Positions 18,396 through 26,767 of a stretch of DNA of 64,000 bases are shown one piece after another. The DNA comes from a bacterium (GTDB lineage Bacteria > Zhuqueibacterota > Zhuqueibacteria > Zhuqueibacterales > Zhuqueibacteraceae): positions 62,001-126,000 of the forward strand of contig JAKLJX010000002.1 of assembly GCA_023150945.1 (NCBI GenBank). Direction: 5' to 3'. The stretch's first letter is position 1. The number at the start of each line of letters is the position of its first letter. The notes beneath the pieces are model-generated. The model made no database searches. It saw nothing but the letters and a program-made list of their open reading frames with translations, and had not been told where the DNA came from. Made by a program: the position numbers and the translations under genes.

Positions 18396-19562
18396 CTACT
18401 TCAAGATGGCATCGAACAGCAACTGCATGCCCTTGTGGTCATACTCGGCCAGGCGCTTGTTGCGCTTGGCGCGTTCATACCCCGGATTGAGGGCCATGGC
18501 TTTGTCGAATTGCTGTATGGCTTTGTGATTCACGTATTTGCTCATGATCACATAAGCGACGCCGAGGTGATTGTAGAGATCGGCGTAGTTGGGGTATTTC
18601 TCGATCAATTCCTGCAACTGGCGGATGTGCCGCCAGATCAGGCTGCTGCTCAATTTCTTGCTGCCGTAGATGACGCGCAAGTAAAAATCGAGAATGAAGG
18701 AAATGTCCGCGGGTTTGCTCACCAGACTGATCGCCCGCGTGAAGGCCTGATAGGCCTCTTCATACTTCTTCTCGCGCATCAGGCTTTGCCCCTGCGCAGT
18801 GTGCTCGTTGGAGTAGGAGGGATTGATCTTGGCCGCCTTCTCCAGATTGTCCGCCACTTTCTGGTGGCAGTTGACCGAGAGGGAAAAATCCTCCTTGGTG
18901 AAGGCGTTCAGCACATAGGCCAGCGCCAGATTGAAGTAGGCTTCGGCATAATAGGGGTTGCTGTCGAGCGCACGCAGGAACTGCTCCACCGCCTTCTTGC
19001 AGTACTCCTTTTTGAGGTAGGCCATGCCCAGGTTGTTGTGATAGTCGGCATAGCCGGCTGACATCGAAATGGCCTGCTCCAAGACCGTGATCGCGTCATC
19101 GTAGCGTTTCACCGCCATGTAGGCGCTGCCGAGATTGTTGTAGGTGCCGGAGAGGCGCGGGTTGAGCACGATCGTCTCCTCCAGCTCGATGATGGCCTCC
19201 TCATACATCCCCCGCCGGATAAAAGCCTGGCCCAGCAGATTCTTGGTCTCCGCCTGATTGGTCTCCTGCAGCTTCTCGGCAAGCTGGATGAGCATCAGGA
19301 TTTCGTCTTTTTTCTCGTCGTGAAATTCCCGCGTCTTGGTGCGCAGCATTTCACGCGACCACTTCGGATCGAACTCGCGCGTGCGCATCTCCAGCAGGGT
19401 GCCGTTGCGAAAGAACGAAGAGGTGATCTGTTTCTGCGGATCATTGGTGGTCGTCTTCAGAAAGTACTCTCCCTGGGGAGAGCTGATCACGTCGTTGAAG
19501 AGAAAATCGGCCATACGTTTGCTCGTCGAGGTGGTATGAAGTTTCGGGATCGCCTCAAGCAC
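18396..19562 (-). CDS. TPR-repeat protein of the exopolysaccharide locus
   Basis: 388 aa. No signal peptide is seen. Residues 1-100 have no recognisable domain. From about 105 to the end there are seven or more TPR units, for example NLLGQAFIRRGMYEEAIIEL, then NNLGSAYMAVKRYDDAI and NNLGMAYLKKEYCKKAV. It probably acts as a scaffold. It sits between the STAS-HTH protein (27-base gap) and the BY-kinase (no gap), which suggests a regulatory or assembly module of three proteins. The exact partners are unknown. TPR proteins are frequent in XrtA-type polysaccharide loci, but this one is not a clear match to PrsT-like lipoproteins. Confidence 0.85.
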   Translation of the reverse strand: MLEAIPKLHTTSTSKRMADFLFNDVISSPQGEYFLKTTTNDPQKQITSSFFRNGTLLEMRTREFDPKWSREMLRTKTREFHDEKKDEILMLIQLAEKLQETNQAETKNLLGQAFIRRGMYEEAIIELEETIVLNPRLSGTYNNLGSAYMAVKRYDDAITVLEQAISMSAGYADYHNNLGMAYLKKEYCKKAVEQFLRALDSNPYYAEAYFNLALAYVLNAFTKEDFSLSVNCHQKVADNLEKAAKINPSYSNEHTAQGQSLMREKKYEEAYQAFTRAISLVSKPADISFILDFYLRVIYGSKKLSSSLIWRHIRQLQELIEKYPNYADLYNHLGVAYVIMSKYVNHKAIQQFDKAMALNPGYERAKRNKRLAEYDHKGMQLLFDAILK

Positions 19563-19589
19563 GTGAATGGTGCCGGCGTTGTTGGTATC

Positions 19590-21209
19590 CTACGCCAGGT
19601 CGGCCCGGCCGGCGAATTGCAGGCGTTGCTCACGGGTGTTCAGGCCGGCCTGCCGCAGCCACCGGTAAACCGTCGACCGGCTGACCATGATCGCAGGCTC
19701 TGTTCGCACTTCCAAATACTTCTGTATCATCGTTGGGCCATAGTGCGGATGCTGGCTTACAATTTGGCGAACGATGGATTGCCGGTCACCCTCGAATCTC
19801 ATCTTGGTCACGGCATGCGACTGGCGAATTGGCTGCGGGCCGTTGGCCGGGCTGCGTTTTTGCTCTGCCGGCGCCATCGCCGGCGGCATGCCTTCTCTGC
19901 CGACGCCGGTGCTCACCGCCGGCCGCGGTGCCGCATACGCCGGCCGCCACCCTTCGGTCGGTTTGGCCTCCACTGCCGCCTGAGCCGTGCGTGCCGGCGC
20001 CGGTCGCACTGCCGCGGAACGGTCGCTGGAATCAGCGCGGCGCTCACCGGGGGCGAGGGCTGCGGCCTTGTCTTCTACTGCTGCCCAGATGCGCGCCGGC
20101 GCTGCCGGCTGTTCCTCTGCGCGCCGCGGTGAGGCCGGCATCGAATCATCGGTGAAACCCGTGCCGCCCTCCCAACTCACCTCGTCCATTTCATATTCTT
20201 CCGGCAGCCGGTCGATTTCATCGAGAATCCAGGGATCGTTGATGTCCTGCAGAACATACTCTTCGAAAAACGATTCCGCCGGCGCAGGCTCCGGTGCCGT
20301 CATCCCGGCCGCCATGCCAGAGTCTTGGCTTTGCCGCCTTGACTCCGGCAGGCGGGGCGCCGCGGAGTCCATTGCAGCATCGTCGTCGGCAGCGGTGGGC
20401 GCGGGAACGAAATCCTGCGAAGGATGCTCATGCCGTGCCCCGGCCTGCAAGCCGGCCTCGCTGCCCTCGCCGGTTTCAGTTTCATGCGCGGCTGCGGTCG
20501 TCTCCTCCTGCTCTGCCGGCGGCAAATCCTCGGCGTAATCAGCAAACGCATTGGCATTGCCGCTGAGCATGTCCTGCAGGGAGGGCGCATAGGCAGCGCC
20601 GTAGCCGAGATCCACGTCCGCCTCAGCACCATGGCCGTCAGATTCCTCTGCCGGCACTGCCTCGTTGCCGTACAACGGAACCGGCGCCTCGGTTGCGTGC
20701 GCTTCCCAATCCGTGCGCGCGTCGGAACCCGGCACTTCAAATCCCTGGCCCGGCAGCCAGGCCGGTGAGGCTGCGCCGTCGGTGTTCTCCGGTTCCGGCA
20801 AACTGCTGAGATTCGCCGCGGGTTTTTGATGCTCAGCCGGGCCATGCGCGGGGAGTTCGAAGGACAGAATCGCATCCTCGATGGTATCGTAGGCATTGAT
20901 GAAGCTGTCGAGTTCCAGCAGAAGAAAGACATCCAGCACGTCCGGATTCATGCCGGCCAAACGGATGTCGCCGCCGTTGTCGCGCACGCGACGCAGTTCG
21001 GCGGTAAACGCGCCCCAGCCTGCCGAGGAAATAAACTCGACATTGGCGAGATCGACAACGATGCGATAATTGTCGTGCGCCAACAAGTAGGCCAGAACTT
21101 TTTCAAACTCATCGAGGCTGGAAGCATCGAAGACCTTCATCAGGCGGACGATATGAATACCCTCGTCTGTCACTTCCACTGCTTCGATCAATCGCCGCTT
21201 TGCTGACAA
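19590..21209 (-). CDS. STAS-domain protein with long disordered linker and C-terminal helix-turn-helix
   Basis: 539 aa. Residues 8-117 form a STAS (anti-sigma-factor antagonist) domain; VEFISSAGW (57-65) carries the serine pair that is phosphorylated in SpoIIAA-like proteins. Residues about 118-460 are rich in A, E, P, D and S and are probably disordered. The last 75 residues contain HYGPTMIQKYL and VSRSTVYRWLRQAG, a helix-turn-helix of the type seen in transposase or invertase DNA-binding domains. The gene is inside the polysaccharide operon, between the Wzz and TPR genes. It may link a phospho-switch to DNA binding. I do not recognise a described family with this whole architecture. Confidence 0.85.
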   Translation of the reverse strand: MSAKRRLIEAVEVTDEGIHIVRLMKVFDASSLDEFEKVLAYLLAHDNYRIVVDLANVEFISSAGWGAFTAELRRVRDNGGDIRLAGMNPDVLDVFLLLELDSFINAYDTIEDAILSFELPAHGPAEHQKPAANLSSLPEPENTDGAASPAWLPGQGFEVPGSDARTDWEAHATEAPVPLYGNEAVPAEESDGHGAEADVDLGYGAAYAPSLQDMLSGNANAFADYAEDLPPAEQEETTAAAHETETGEGSEAGLQAGARHEHPSQDFVPAPTAADDDAAMDSAAPRLPESRRQSQDSGMAAGMTAPEPAPAESFFEEYVLQDINDPWILDEIDRLPEEYEMDEVSWEGGTGFTDDSMPASPRRAEEQPAAPARIWAAVEDKAAALAPGERRADSSDRSAAVRPAPARTAQAAVEAKPTEGWRPAYAAPRPAVSTGVGREGMPPAMAPAEQKRSPANGPQPIRQSHAVTKMRFEGDRQSIVRQIVSQHPHYGPTMIQKYLEVRTEPAIMVSRSTVYRWLRQAGLNTREQRLQFAGRADLA

Positions 21210-21329
21210 GCCGCTACCCTTTCACAAATGAATTCCACAAATGCGCAAACCGCCGCCGGGCCCGCCCGGGACGGATTGCCGGGATCACCTTCCCACGCAG
21301 CAGCAGAAGCCGGTTGTTCCACCCTGCCG

Positions 21330-22838
21330 TTAGAACGGCCGCTTGGCCTTGGCCGGTTCCGCCATTTCAATTCGCGGGATTACGCCCAAAACCGCCACGC
21401 CCAACTGCGTTTCGACGTCATCCACCGACTTGAAGGAATGATCAAAAAACTCCAGGAGGTAAACCGCGCCAATGCCGAAACCCAGGCCGCCGAACAGCGC
21501 GATCAGCAGAATCTGCGCCTCATTCTGCGGCACCGGCATCAGCGGCCGGTTGGCGGGGTTGATGATGCGAAAGCGCTCATCGGCGCTGGTCTCCTGCAGA
21601 TCCTGCCCCAGCTCGGAACGCTGCGCCTGGCTGCGAAACGCGTAGAGTGCAGTGCCCAGGTCGTTGACTTGCTTTTGCGCTTCGGCGAGCTGCATCTCCT
21701 GCACCGGCCGTTTGGCAATGCTGAAGCGATACGCCTCCAGCAAGTCTTCCAGTTTTGTCTTCTCGCGCTTCAACAGATCCAAATCCAGGCGGGCGATCTG
21801 CCGTTGCACCGCCAAGTCCAGCTCGCCGGAGGAGAGGCCGGGGCCGAGTTGCTGCGAAACTTCCTCGCGAAACTGTTCGCGCAGCGCCGCGATTTCCTGA
21901 TTGACGTTGATGACGTTGGCATCACGCCAATCGAACTGAATCATCACCGTCACCAGCGCCTCCGCCTTCTGGAACAGGCGCTGGCGCAACTCCGTCATGC
22001 GGGGCGTCTCGCTGATTGTGAGGTTGCCGGTGGCGCCGCTGAGTCTGGCCTCCAGCCCGGCCAGCAAATCTTGCTGGCGGTTGAGATCGACCTGCAGCGA
22101 ATTCAGGGTGGCATTGGCCTGCGCTTCGTTGTTCAGGTTGACCGCGAGCTTGCGCGTTTGCTCGAAGGTCGTCTGCTCCTTGAGGCGGCGCAAACGTTCC
22201 AGCGCCTCCTCGTATTGCTGGCGGTAACGCTCTTCCTGCTCTTTGCTGAAGCCGATGGCGATGGCCGCGCTCTTGGATTCGCGCGCGAGATTTTGCTCGA
22301 TGAAAACTTCCGAGAGTGTCTTCACGATCGCATAGGCCTTGTCGGGATCGGTATGCTCGAAAGCAATGCGCATCGAGCTGCCGCGCTTGGCGAAGGTGAC
22401 CCCGCCGTCGAAAAACCGCCGCGCCAGCCATTCGACCTGCATGCGGCGCACGATGGTATCGAGGCTCTCCTCGGGGTGTTCGAGTTGAACCTTTTTCGCC
22501 TCGTCCAGCATGCCCTGGCTCGGCTTCAAATCGATGCGGTCGATCACCTCCCCCAACACCTCCACGGACAACAGTTGCGCCAGCAGGTCTTCCGACAGGT
22601 TGCGCATTTGGATCGGTTTCTTCACGCCGCTGCCATCGACGAAATCATTCATGCGCGCCGAGAGCGAGGCCGCATTGCCGATCTGAATCACCGTCTCCGA
22701 CCGGTAAAGGCTGGGCAAATTGGTGACGCGGTAGTACGCGCCCAGCAAGGCCACAAGAGGAGGAATGATGAGAAACCACTTGCGCCGCCGGGCAAGCTGC
22801 CAGAGGCTGCGAGGATCGATTTTTCCGCCGGTGGTCAT
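21330..22838 (-). CDS. Wzz-family polysaccharide chain-length/co-polymerase protein
   Basis: 502 aa. It has a basic N-terminus, TM helix 1 (about 20-38), a Wzz domain and then a long periplasmic coiled-coil region (about 190-420) rich in E/Q/R/L. TM helix 2 (about 447-470) is followed by a short cytoplasmic tail. A proline-rich PANRPLMPVPQ lies just before TM2, as in Wzz proteins. No kinase domain is attached; the kinase is encoded separately at 17673-18395. It starts 13 bases after the export protein gene. It should form the inner-membrane oligomer that sets chain length and activates the BY-kinase. Confidence 0.92.
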   Translation of the reverse strand: MTTGGKIDPRSLWQLARRRKWFLIIPPLVALLGAYYRVTNLPSLYRSETVIQIGNAASLSARMNDFVDGSGVKKPIQMRNLSEDLLAQLLSVEVLGEVIDRIDLKPSQGMLDEAKKVQLEHPEESLDTIVRRMQVEWLARRFFDGGVTFAKRGSSMRIAFEHTDPDKAYAIVKTLSEVFIEQNLARESKSAAIAIGFSKEQEERYRQQYEEALERLRRLKEQTTFEQTRKLAVNLNNEAQANATLNSLQVDLNRQQDLLAGLEARLSGATGNLTISETPRMTELRQRLFQKAEALVTVMIQFDWRDANVINVNQEIAALREQFREEVSQQLGPGLSSGELDLAVQRQIARLDLDLLKREKTKLEDLLEAYRFSIAKRPVQEMQLAEAQKQVNDLGTALYAFRSQAQRSELGQDLQETSADERFRIINPANRPLMPVPQNEAQILLIALFGGLGFGIGAVYLLEFFDHSFKSVDDVETQLGVAVLGVIPRIEMAEPAKAKRPF

Positions 22839-22851
22839 GGGTCCAATCGCG

Positions 22852-23880
22852 TTAGTTTTGTCCGAGCAAGGTATTCAACACAAAGTAAGAAGTCAGAATC
22901 GAAACCGTGCCGGTGAGCACTTGCACCAGCGTATTGGCAAAGATGAAGCTGCCGTAGTTGGCGCGTCCGGGAATGTAGATGGTATCGCCCGGCCGCAAAC
23001 GCAGCGGCAGCGGCGCCGCCTGTTTGGTGTATTCCTTGATGTTGATCACATAGACAACCGGCGCCTCGGCGCCCAGGCTGATCAGCCGCACCCGCCGCAA
23101 ATCCGGCTCGATCGGCGCGCGGTTGTTGCTGCTGGTTTGCACCATCGCCGGCCCGCCGGCGCGCACAATCGCCTGCAAAACATCCAAATCCTTCTCGAAA
23201 GGATAGACGCCCGGCCGCGCCACCATTCCGAAAACATAAATGGCGTTGCGCGGATTGCCGGCAATGGCCGTGGGCGACATGCTGGCTTCCCCTCCGCCGG
23301 GGCCTGCCGCCGGCGTGATGCTGGGAACGTTGAGATAGTCGCCGGGATTCAGCCGCGGCAAGTCCTTCACATTGCCGGATTCAAAAGCCGAGGTGACATC
23401 GACGGTTTCGATCTTATTGGAAGTCTCGCCGCCACGGAAGATTTGCACCTGTGCCAATTGGGCGTTGGGTGCCGGACCGCCCGCTTCGAGAATGGCCTTC
23501 CAAACATTGGGCAGCTCTTGAAACGCATACTTGCCCGGCCGTGCCACCGCGCCGCTGAGGTAAATCGAGCGGCTGCCGTATTCCACCACCGTCACCGTGG
23601 CCTGCGTGATCTTCTTGTTGTAAACCGAGATCTTCTCGACGATGCTGCTGCTCAGTTGCTCGACCGTTTTGCCGCCGGCCACAAGACGGCCGACGAGCGG
23701 CAGATCGATCTTGCCCTCGGCGTCAATCCGGCCTTGCGTGTTGAGCGAAGGCTCCTGCCAGAAGGCAACATGAATGAGATCGCCTTTGTCCAGAACATAG
23801 TCCTGCGCCCGCAAGGCGCTGGCAAAGCCGGCCAGGCTCAGCAGCAAAAGCAGCCCGAATGGCTGCCGAATGAGGTTCAT
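22852..23880 (-). CDS. polysaccharide export protein (Wza-like, SLBB domains)
   Basis: 342 aa from the ATG at 23880, which begins a signal peptide (LLLLLSLAGFASALRAQ). A longer frame to 23958 would add 26 basic residues before the signal and overlap the upstream gene, so I reject it. The Poly_export domain starts YVLDKGDLIHVAFW. Two or more SLBB-type ligand-binding domains follow (ISGAVARPGKY-like at about 115 and a second near 210). Near the C-terminus there is RLRPGDTIYIPGRANYG and a terminal hydrophobic helix. No lipobox cysteine is seen. It should form the outer-membrane or periplasmic channel partner of the Wzz protein. Confidence 0.92.
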   Translation of the reverse strand: MNLIRQPFGLLLLLSLAGFASALRAQDYVLDKGDLIHVAFWQEPSLNTQGRIDAEGKIDLPLVGRLVAGGKTVEQLSSSIVEKISVYNKKITQATVTVVEYGSRSIYLSGAVARPGKYAFQELPNVWKAILEAGGPAPNAQLAQVQIFRGGETSNKIETVDVTSAFESGNVKDLPRLNPGDYLNVPSITPAAGPGGGEASMSPTAIAGNPRNAIYVFGMVARPGVYPFEKDLDVLQAIVRAGGPAMVQTSSNNRAPIEPDLRRVRLISLGAEAPVVYVINIKEYTKQAAPLPLRLRPGDTIYIPGRANYGSFIFANTLVQVLTGTVSILTSYFVLNTLLGQN

Positions 23881-23954
23881 GCCTTTTTCGCTCCTTCGAA
23901 AAAAAGGTCGCTCCCGCCGTGTTGTGCGCAGAGCAGGCCTCCTGCGAGGTGTGT

Positions 23955-25916
23955 TCACGGACGGATCCTTGCCTTGACTTCGTTGCTGCCCGACGACAGA
24001 TTGCCGCGATCGTACACGAAGACGCGATAGTAATAAGTCTTGGTCGGACGCAAGTTGGTATCGGTATAGGTGGTGTTGCCGGCATTGGAATTGAGAATGG
24101 TGATCAACACATCCACGTCATTGCCCTGGGCATCCTTGCCGCGGGTGCCGTTGGTGACGCCGGGCGTTTCCGAACGAAAAATGCGGTAGGAAGCGAAATC
24201 AGTATCCAGGCTCTGCGACCACGACAGCCGCAGCGAGGAAGTGTCCACCACCGCCGGTTGCGCCAGGGTCACCGGGAACGGCGGCGTGTTTTGCGCCGTG
24301 GTAACCGACTCGACGTTGCTGCCGGTGGCATTGCGTCCCTGATCCGCGACGAAAACGCGGTAGTAGTAGGTCGTGCCCGCGCTCAGGCCCTCGTCAACAT
24401 GAACGTTGTCGCCGATGTCAACAATGGCGGTGACCAGCGTTGACAACGAATCGACCCGCGGCGTGAGCGAGCGATAGAGACGATAGCTGGCAAAGTCGCG
24501 ATCGCCGCTTTGCGACCAGGAGAGCTGCACCTTGCTGGTGCCGTCGCCCACCAGCAGCGGAGTGTTCAGCGTCACCGCAGCCGGCGGTGCGTCCGGGCTG
24601 ATTTTGCCCTCCACTTCATTGCTCGGCTTGCTGCTCAAACCGCCGATGTCATTCACCACGATTTGGTAATAATAAGTCACGCCCGCCTGCAGATTGGCAT
24701 CGATATAGGAGGTCGTCTGCTGCACGGTCACCTGTTCGATGAGCAGATTGGCGGAGGGCGTGAAGTTCTTCGTGCGGCTGCGATAAATGGCATAGTTCGC
24801 GAAGTCCGCCTCGGCGGAGGTGCTCCAGGTCAGGCGCAGCGCATTGCTCGGGCTGCCGGTGGGCGTGGGCGTGAACAACTGCACGGCGTCGGGCACCTTG
24901 AGAATCGTCACCTGCGTGGTCGCGATGAACGGCGTGGCAACGTTGCCCACTTGATCGGTGAAGCGGCCTCTGATTTTCGCCTGTGCGATTTCAACGTCGC
25001 CGGGAATGCGGTAGTCGACTTCGTAGATGCCGTCATTCGCGATCTTGTCGTTGTTGGTGCCATCATCGAACAGCAGTATGTCACTCACCGCGTTGACGAT
25101 GTCGATGAAGGCGCGGCCGCTGGCCTCGCCGGCGTTGAGGGTGAAGTGAATGATCTGGTTGCTCTGCTTGGGTGTGCCGCCGGTGTTCTCCGTCACGCTG
25201 GTGATGAGAGCCTTGGTATCGAGAATGATGGGATCGCTGGCGAGCAGACCACTTTCACTGCCGTCGCGATCGCGCAGCTTGAGGTAGACCAATTTCTGGC
25301 CGTCGCCGGAGGGCAGCGTCCAGTTGAGCGAGGCTTGGAAGGGCTGCCAGGAAATCCGCGCCAGTGCCGTATCGTTGCCGACCTTCATCAACACCGTGGT
25401 GGGCGGCGCGGTGACGGTGAGCAGAATCTTGGGATCTCTGGTGATGTTCACGCCATTGGCGATGCGGACGCCGTAAACATTCGGCTTGCCGGCGACCTCG
25501 GGGGAACGCGGGCCTTCATAGCCCTTGTTGGAAACTGCACTGATTTGATAGAAATAGGTGACGCCGTTGCGCACCGTGCGATCGAGGTAGTTGAGCGAGC
25601 GCGTCGAATCGATCAATTGAAACTTTCTTTCGACCTTGTACGGCGGCGTGATCACGATCTGCGAGCTGTCGAAGCGATAGATGCGAAAGTTTCTCACCCG
25701 GGCCGGGTCGGCAATGGTCCACGCCAGCGCGAGTTGCCGGTCGCCGAGCGTGAGGGCGAGGTTCGCGGGGGCAGCCGGAAAATCACTGGCGTTGTCCGGG
25801 CCGGTCGGTTTCTTCGCACAAGTCCACAATGCCAAACTCAGCGCCAGGAGGGCGGCGACGCGCCAACCAGCCCGCAAGTGCGGCGTCCGGCGCGGAAAGA
25901 TTCCTTGCTTTCTCAT
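23955..25916 (-). CDS. fibronectin type III repeat lipoprotein
   Basis: 653 aa. The N-terminus has a signal sequence with lipobox LWTC (C33), so it is probably a lipoprotein. At least four fibronectin III-like units can be seen through their recurring YYYRVFV or YYYQI strand (for example near residues 118, 435, 525 and 640) and through LSWSQSxDxDFASYRIYRS-like starts. The middle section (about 160-330) is a different beta-rich domain. It lies just before the export protein gene, with the next start 74 bases on. It may bind the polysaccharide or sit around the secretion channel at the outer membrane (inference). No catalytic motif is seen. Confidence 0.85.
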   Translation of the reverse strand: MRKQGIFPRRTPHLRAGWRVAALLALSLALWTCAKKPTGPDNASDFPAAPANLALTLGDRQLALAWTIADPARVRNFRIYRFDSSQIVITPPYKVERKFQLIDSTRSLNYLDRTVRNGVTYFYQISAVSNKGYEGPRSPEVAGKPNVYGVRIANGVNITRDPKILLTVTAPPTTVLMKVGNDTALARISWQPFQASLNWTLPSGDGQKLVYLKLRDRDGSESGLLASDPIILDTKALITSVTENTGGTPKQSNQIIHFTLNAGEASGRAFIDIVNAVSDILLFDDGTNNDKIANDGIYEVDYRIPGDVEIAQAKIRGRFTDQVGNVATPFIATTQVTILKVPDAVQLFTPTPTGSPSNALRLTWSTSAEADFANYAIYRSRTKNFTPSANLLIEQVTVQQTTSYIDANLQAGVTYYYQIVVNDIGGLSSKPSNEVEGKISPDAPPAAVTLNTPLLVGDGTSKVQLSWSQSGDRDFASYRLYRSLTPRVDSLSTLVTAIVDIGDNVHVDEGLSAGTTYYYRVFVADQGRNATGSNVESVTTAQNTPPFPVTLAQPAVVDTSSLRLSWSQSLDTDFASYRIFRSETPGVTNGTRGKDAQGNDVDVLITILNSNAGNTTYTDTNLRPTKTYYYRVFVYDRGNLSSGSNEVKARIRP

Positions 25917-25956
25917 GGTGTCATGCCTTGACGATTACGTCCTATCGAACTGCGAA

Positions 25957-26742
25957 TCAAAACTGGGCGCGAACGCCCACCTGGGCGGTGTTGCCGGTGA
26001 AATCCGTCGGCGGGCTAGCGGTCATGCTGACTTCCAAACCATGGCGATGGTAGGAGGGAAAAAACGCGATGACGTCGATCAAGTTGTAGAGGTAGACGCT
26101 GGCGGTGATAATGGCCCAGCGTTGCCGCAACTCATAGCGCCGATCGAGGGTGGCCTGGGCCGCGTCCAGGCGGCTGCGCTGATTGGCATCGTTTTGAAAG
26201 GCCGCCAGCGCGGCATTGAAATCGTCGATGCTGTCGCGATACCGCAGCTCCTGCCGCACAAAGATGGCGAGCGAGCTGAACTGCAGGGCGCTGATGATCA
26301 TGCCTTTCACACGCTGATCACTGTAAGCCTGCCCCATGCCGGGCACCAGGGCCGAGCGCGCCAAAGCCTTCACCCGGGTCTTGGGGGAAAGCTTGATGGA
26401 GATTTTGTCGTTGCCCTTGCCGTTGAAATAGTAATCGGTGGACCAGTCTTCGTAGCCGCGCAGCTTGGTCTTGATGCGATAATTGCCGCGCAGAAAATGG
26501 GTGACCGTGTAAGGCGCGCGGCCGGCCAGCCCATACTCGCCTTCCAGAAAAACGATGGCGCCCGTCGGCCGGGTCAAAATCTGCGATTTCGCCAGCATTT
26601 CGCCCGCCGGCGGCACTTCGCCTTCCGCCTGCGCCCAGCCTCGTTCCACCGCAATGCCGCTCCAGCACAGCAGCAGCAGAGCCGCCATGCTCCACCGCCG
26701 GGCAATGGCCCCGGGACGCTGCGGGACCGCGCTACCAAACAT
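25957..26742 (-). CDS. PEGA-like/DUF5683 membrane protein
   Basis: 261 aa. The signal peptide ends near AQAEG (about 38-42). Residues about 55-115 look like a PEGA-type beta domain (PTGAIVFLEGEYGLAG and a glycine-tyrosine pair). After this comes ALVPGMGQAYSDQRVKG, the start motif of DUF5683-type membrane proteins, and a hydrophobic segment. Another hydrophobic segment lies near residue 210 (ITASVYLYNLIDVIAFF). The protein is probably in the cell envelope. It sits between the fibronectin lipoprotein and sugar transferase genes. Its role in polysaccharide export is unknown. Confidence 0.75.
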   Translation of the reverse strand: MFGSAVPQRPGAIARRWSMAALLLLCWSGIAVERGWAQAEGEVPPAGEMLAKSQILTRPTGAIVFLEGEYGLAGRAPYTVTHFLRGNYRIKTKLRGYEDWSTDYYFNGKGNDKISIKLSPKTRVKALARSALVPGMGQAYSDQRVKGMIISALQFSSLAIFVRQELRYRDSIDDFNAALAAFQNDANQRSRLDAAQATLDRRYELRQRWAIITASVYLYNLIDVIAFFPSYHRHGLEVSMTASPPTDFTGNTAQVGVRAQF

Positions 26743-26767
26743 GTCTACGAACCTCCATGCTCATGTA

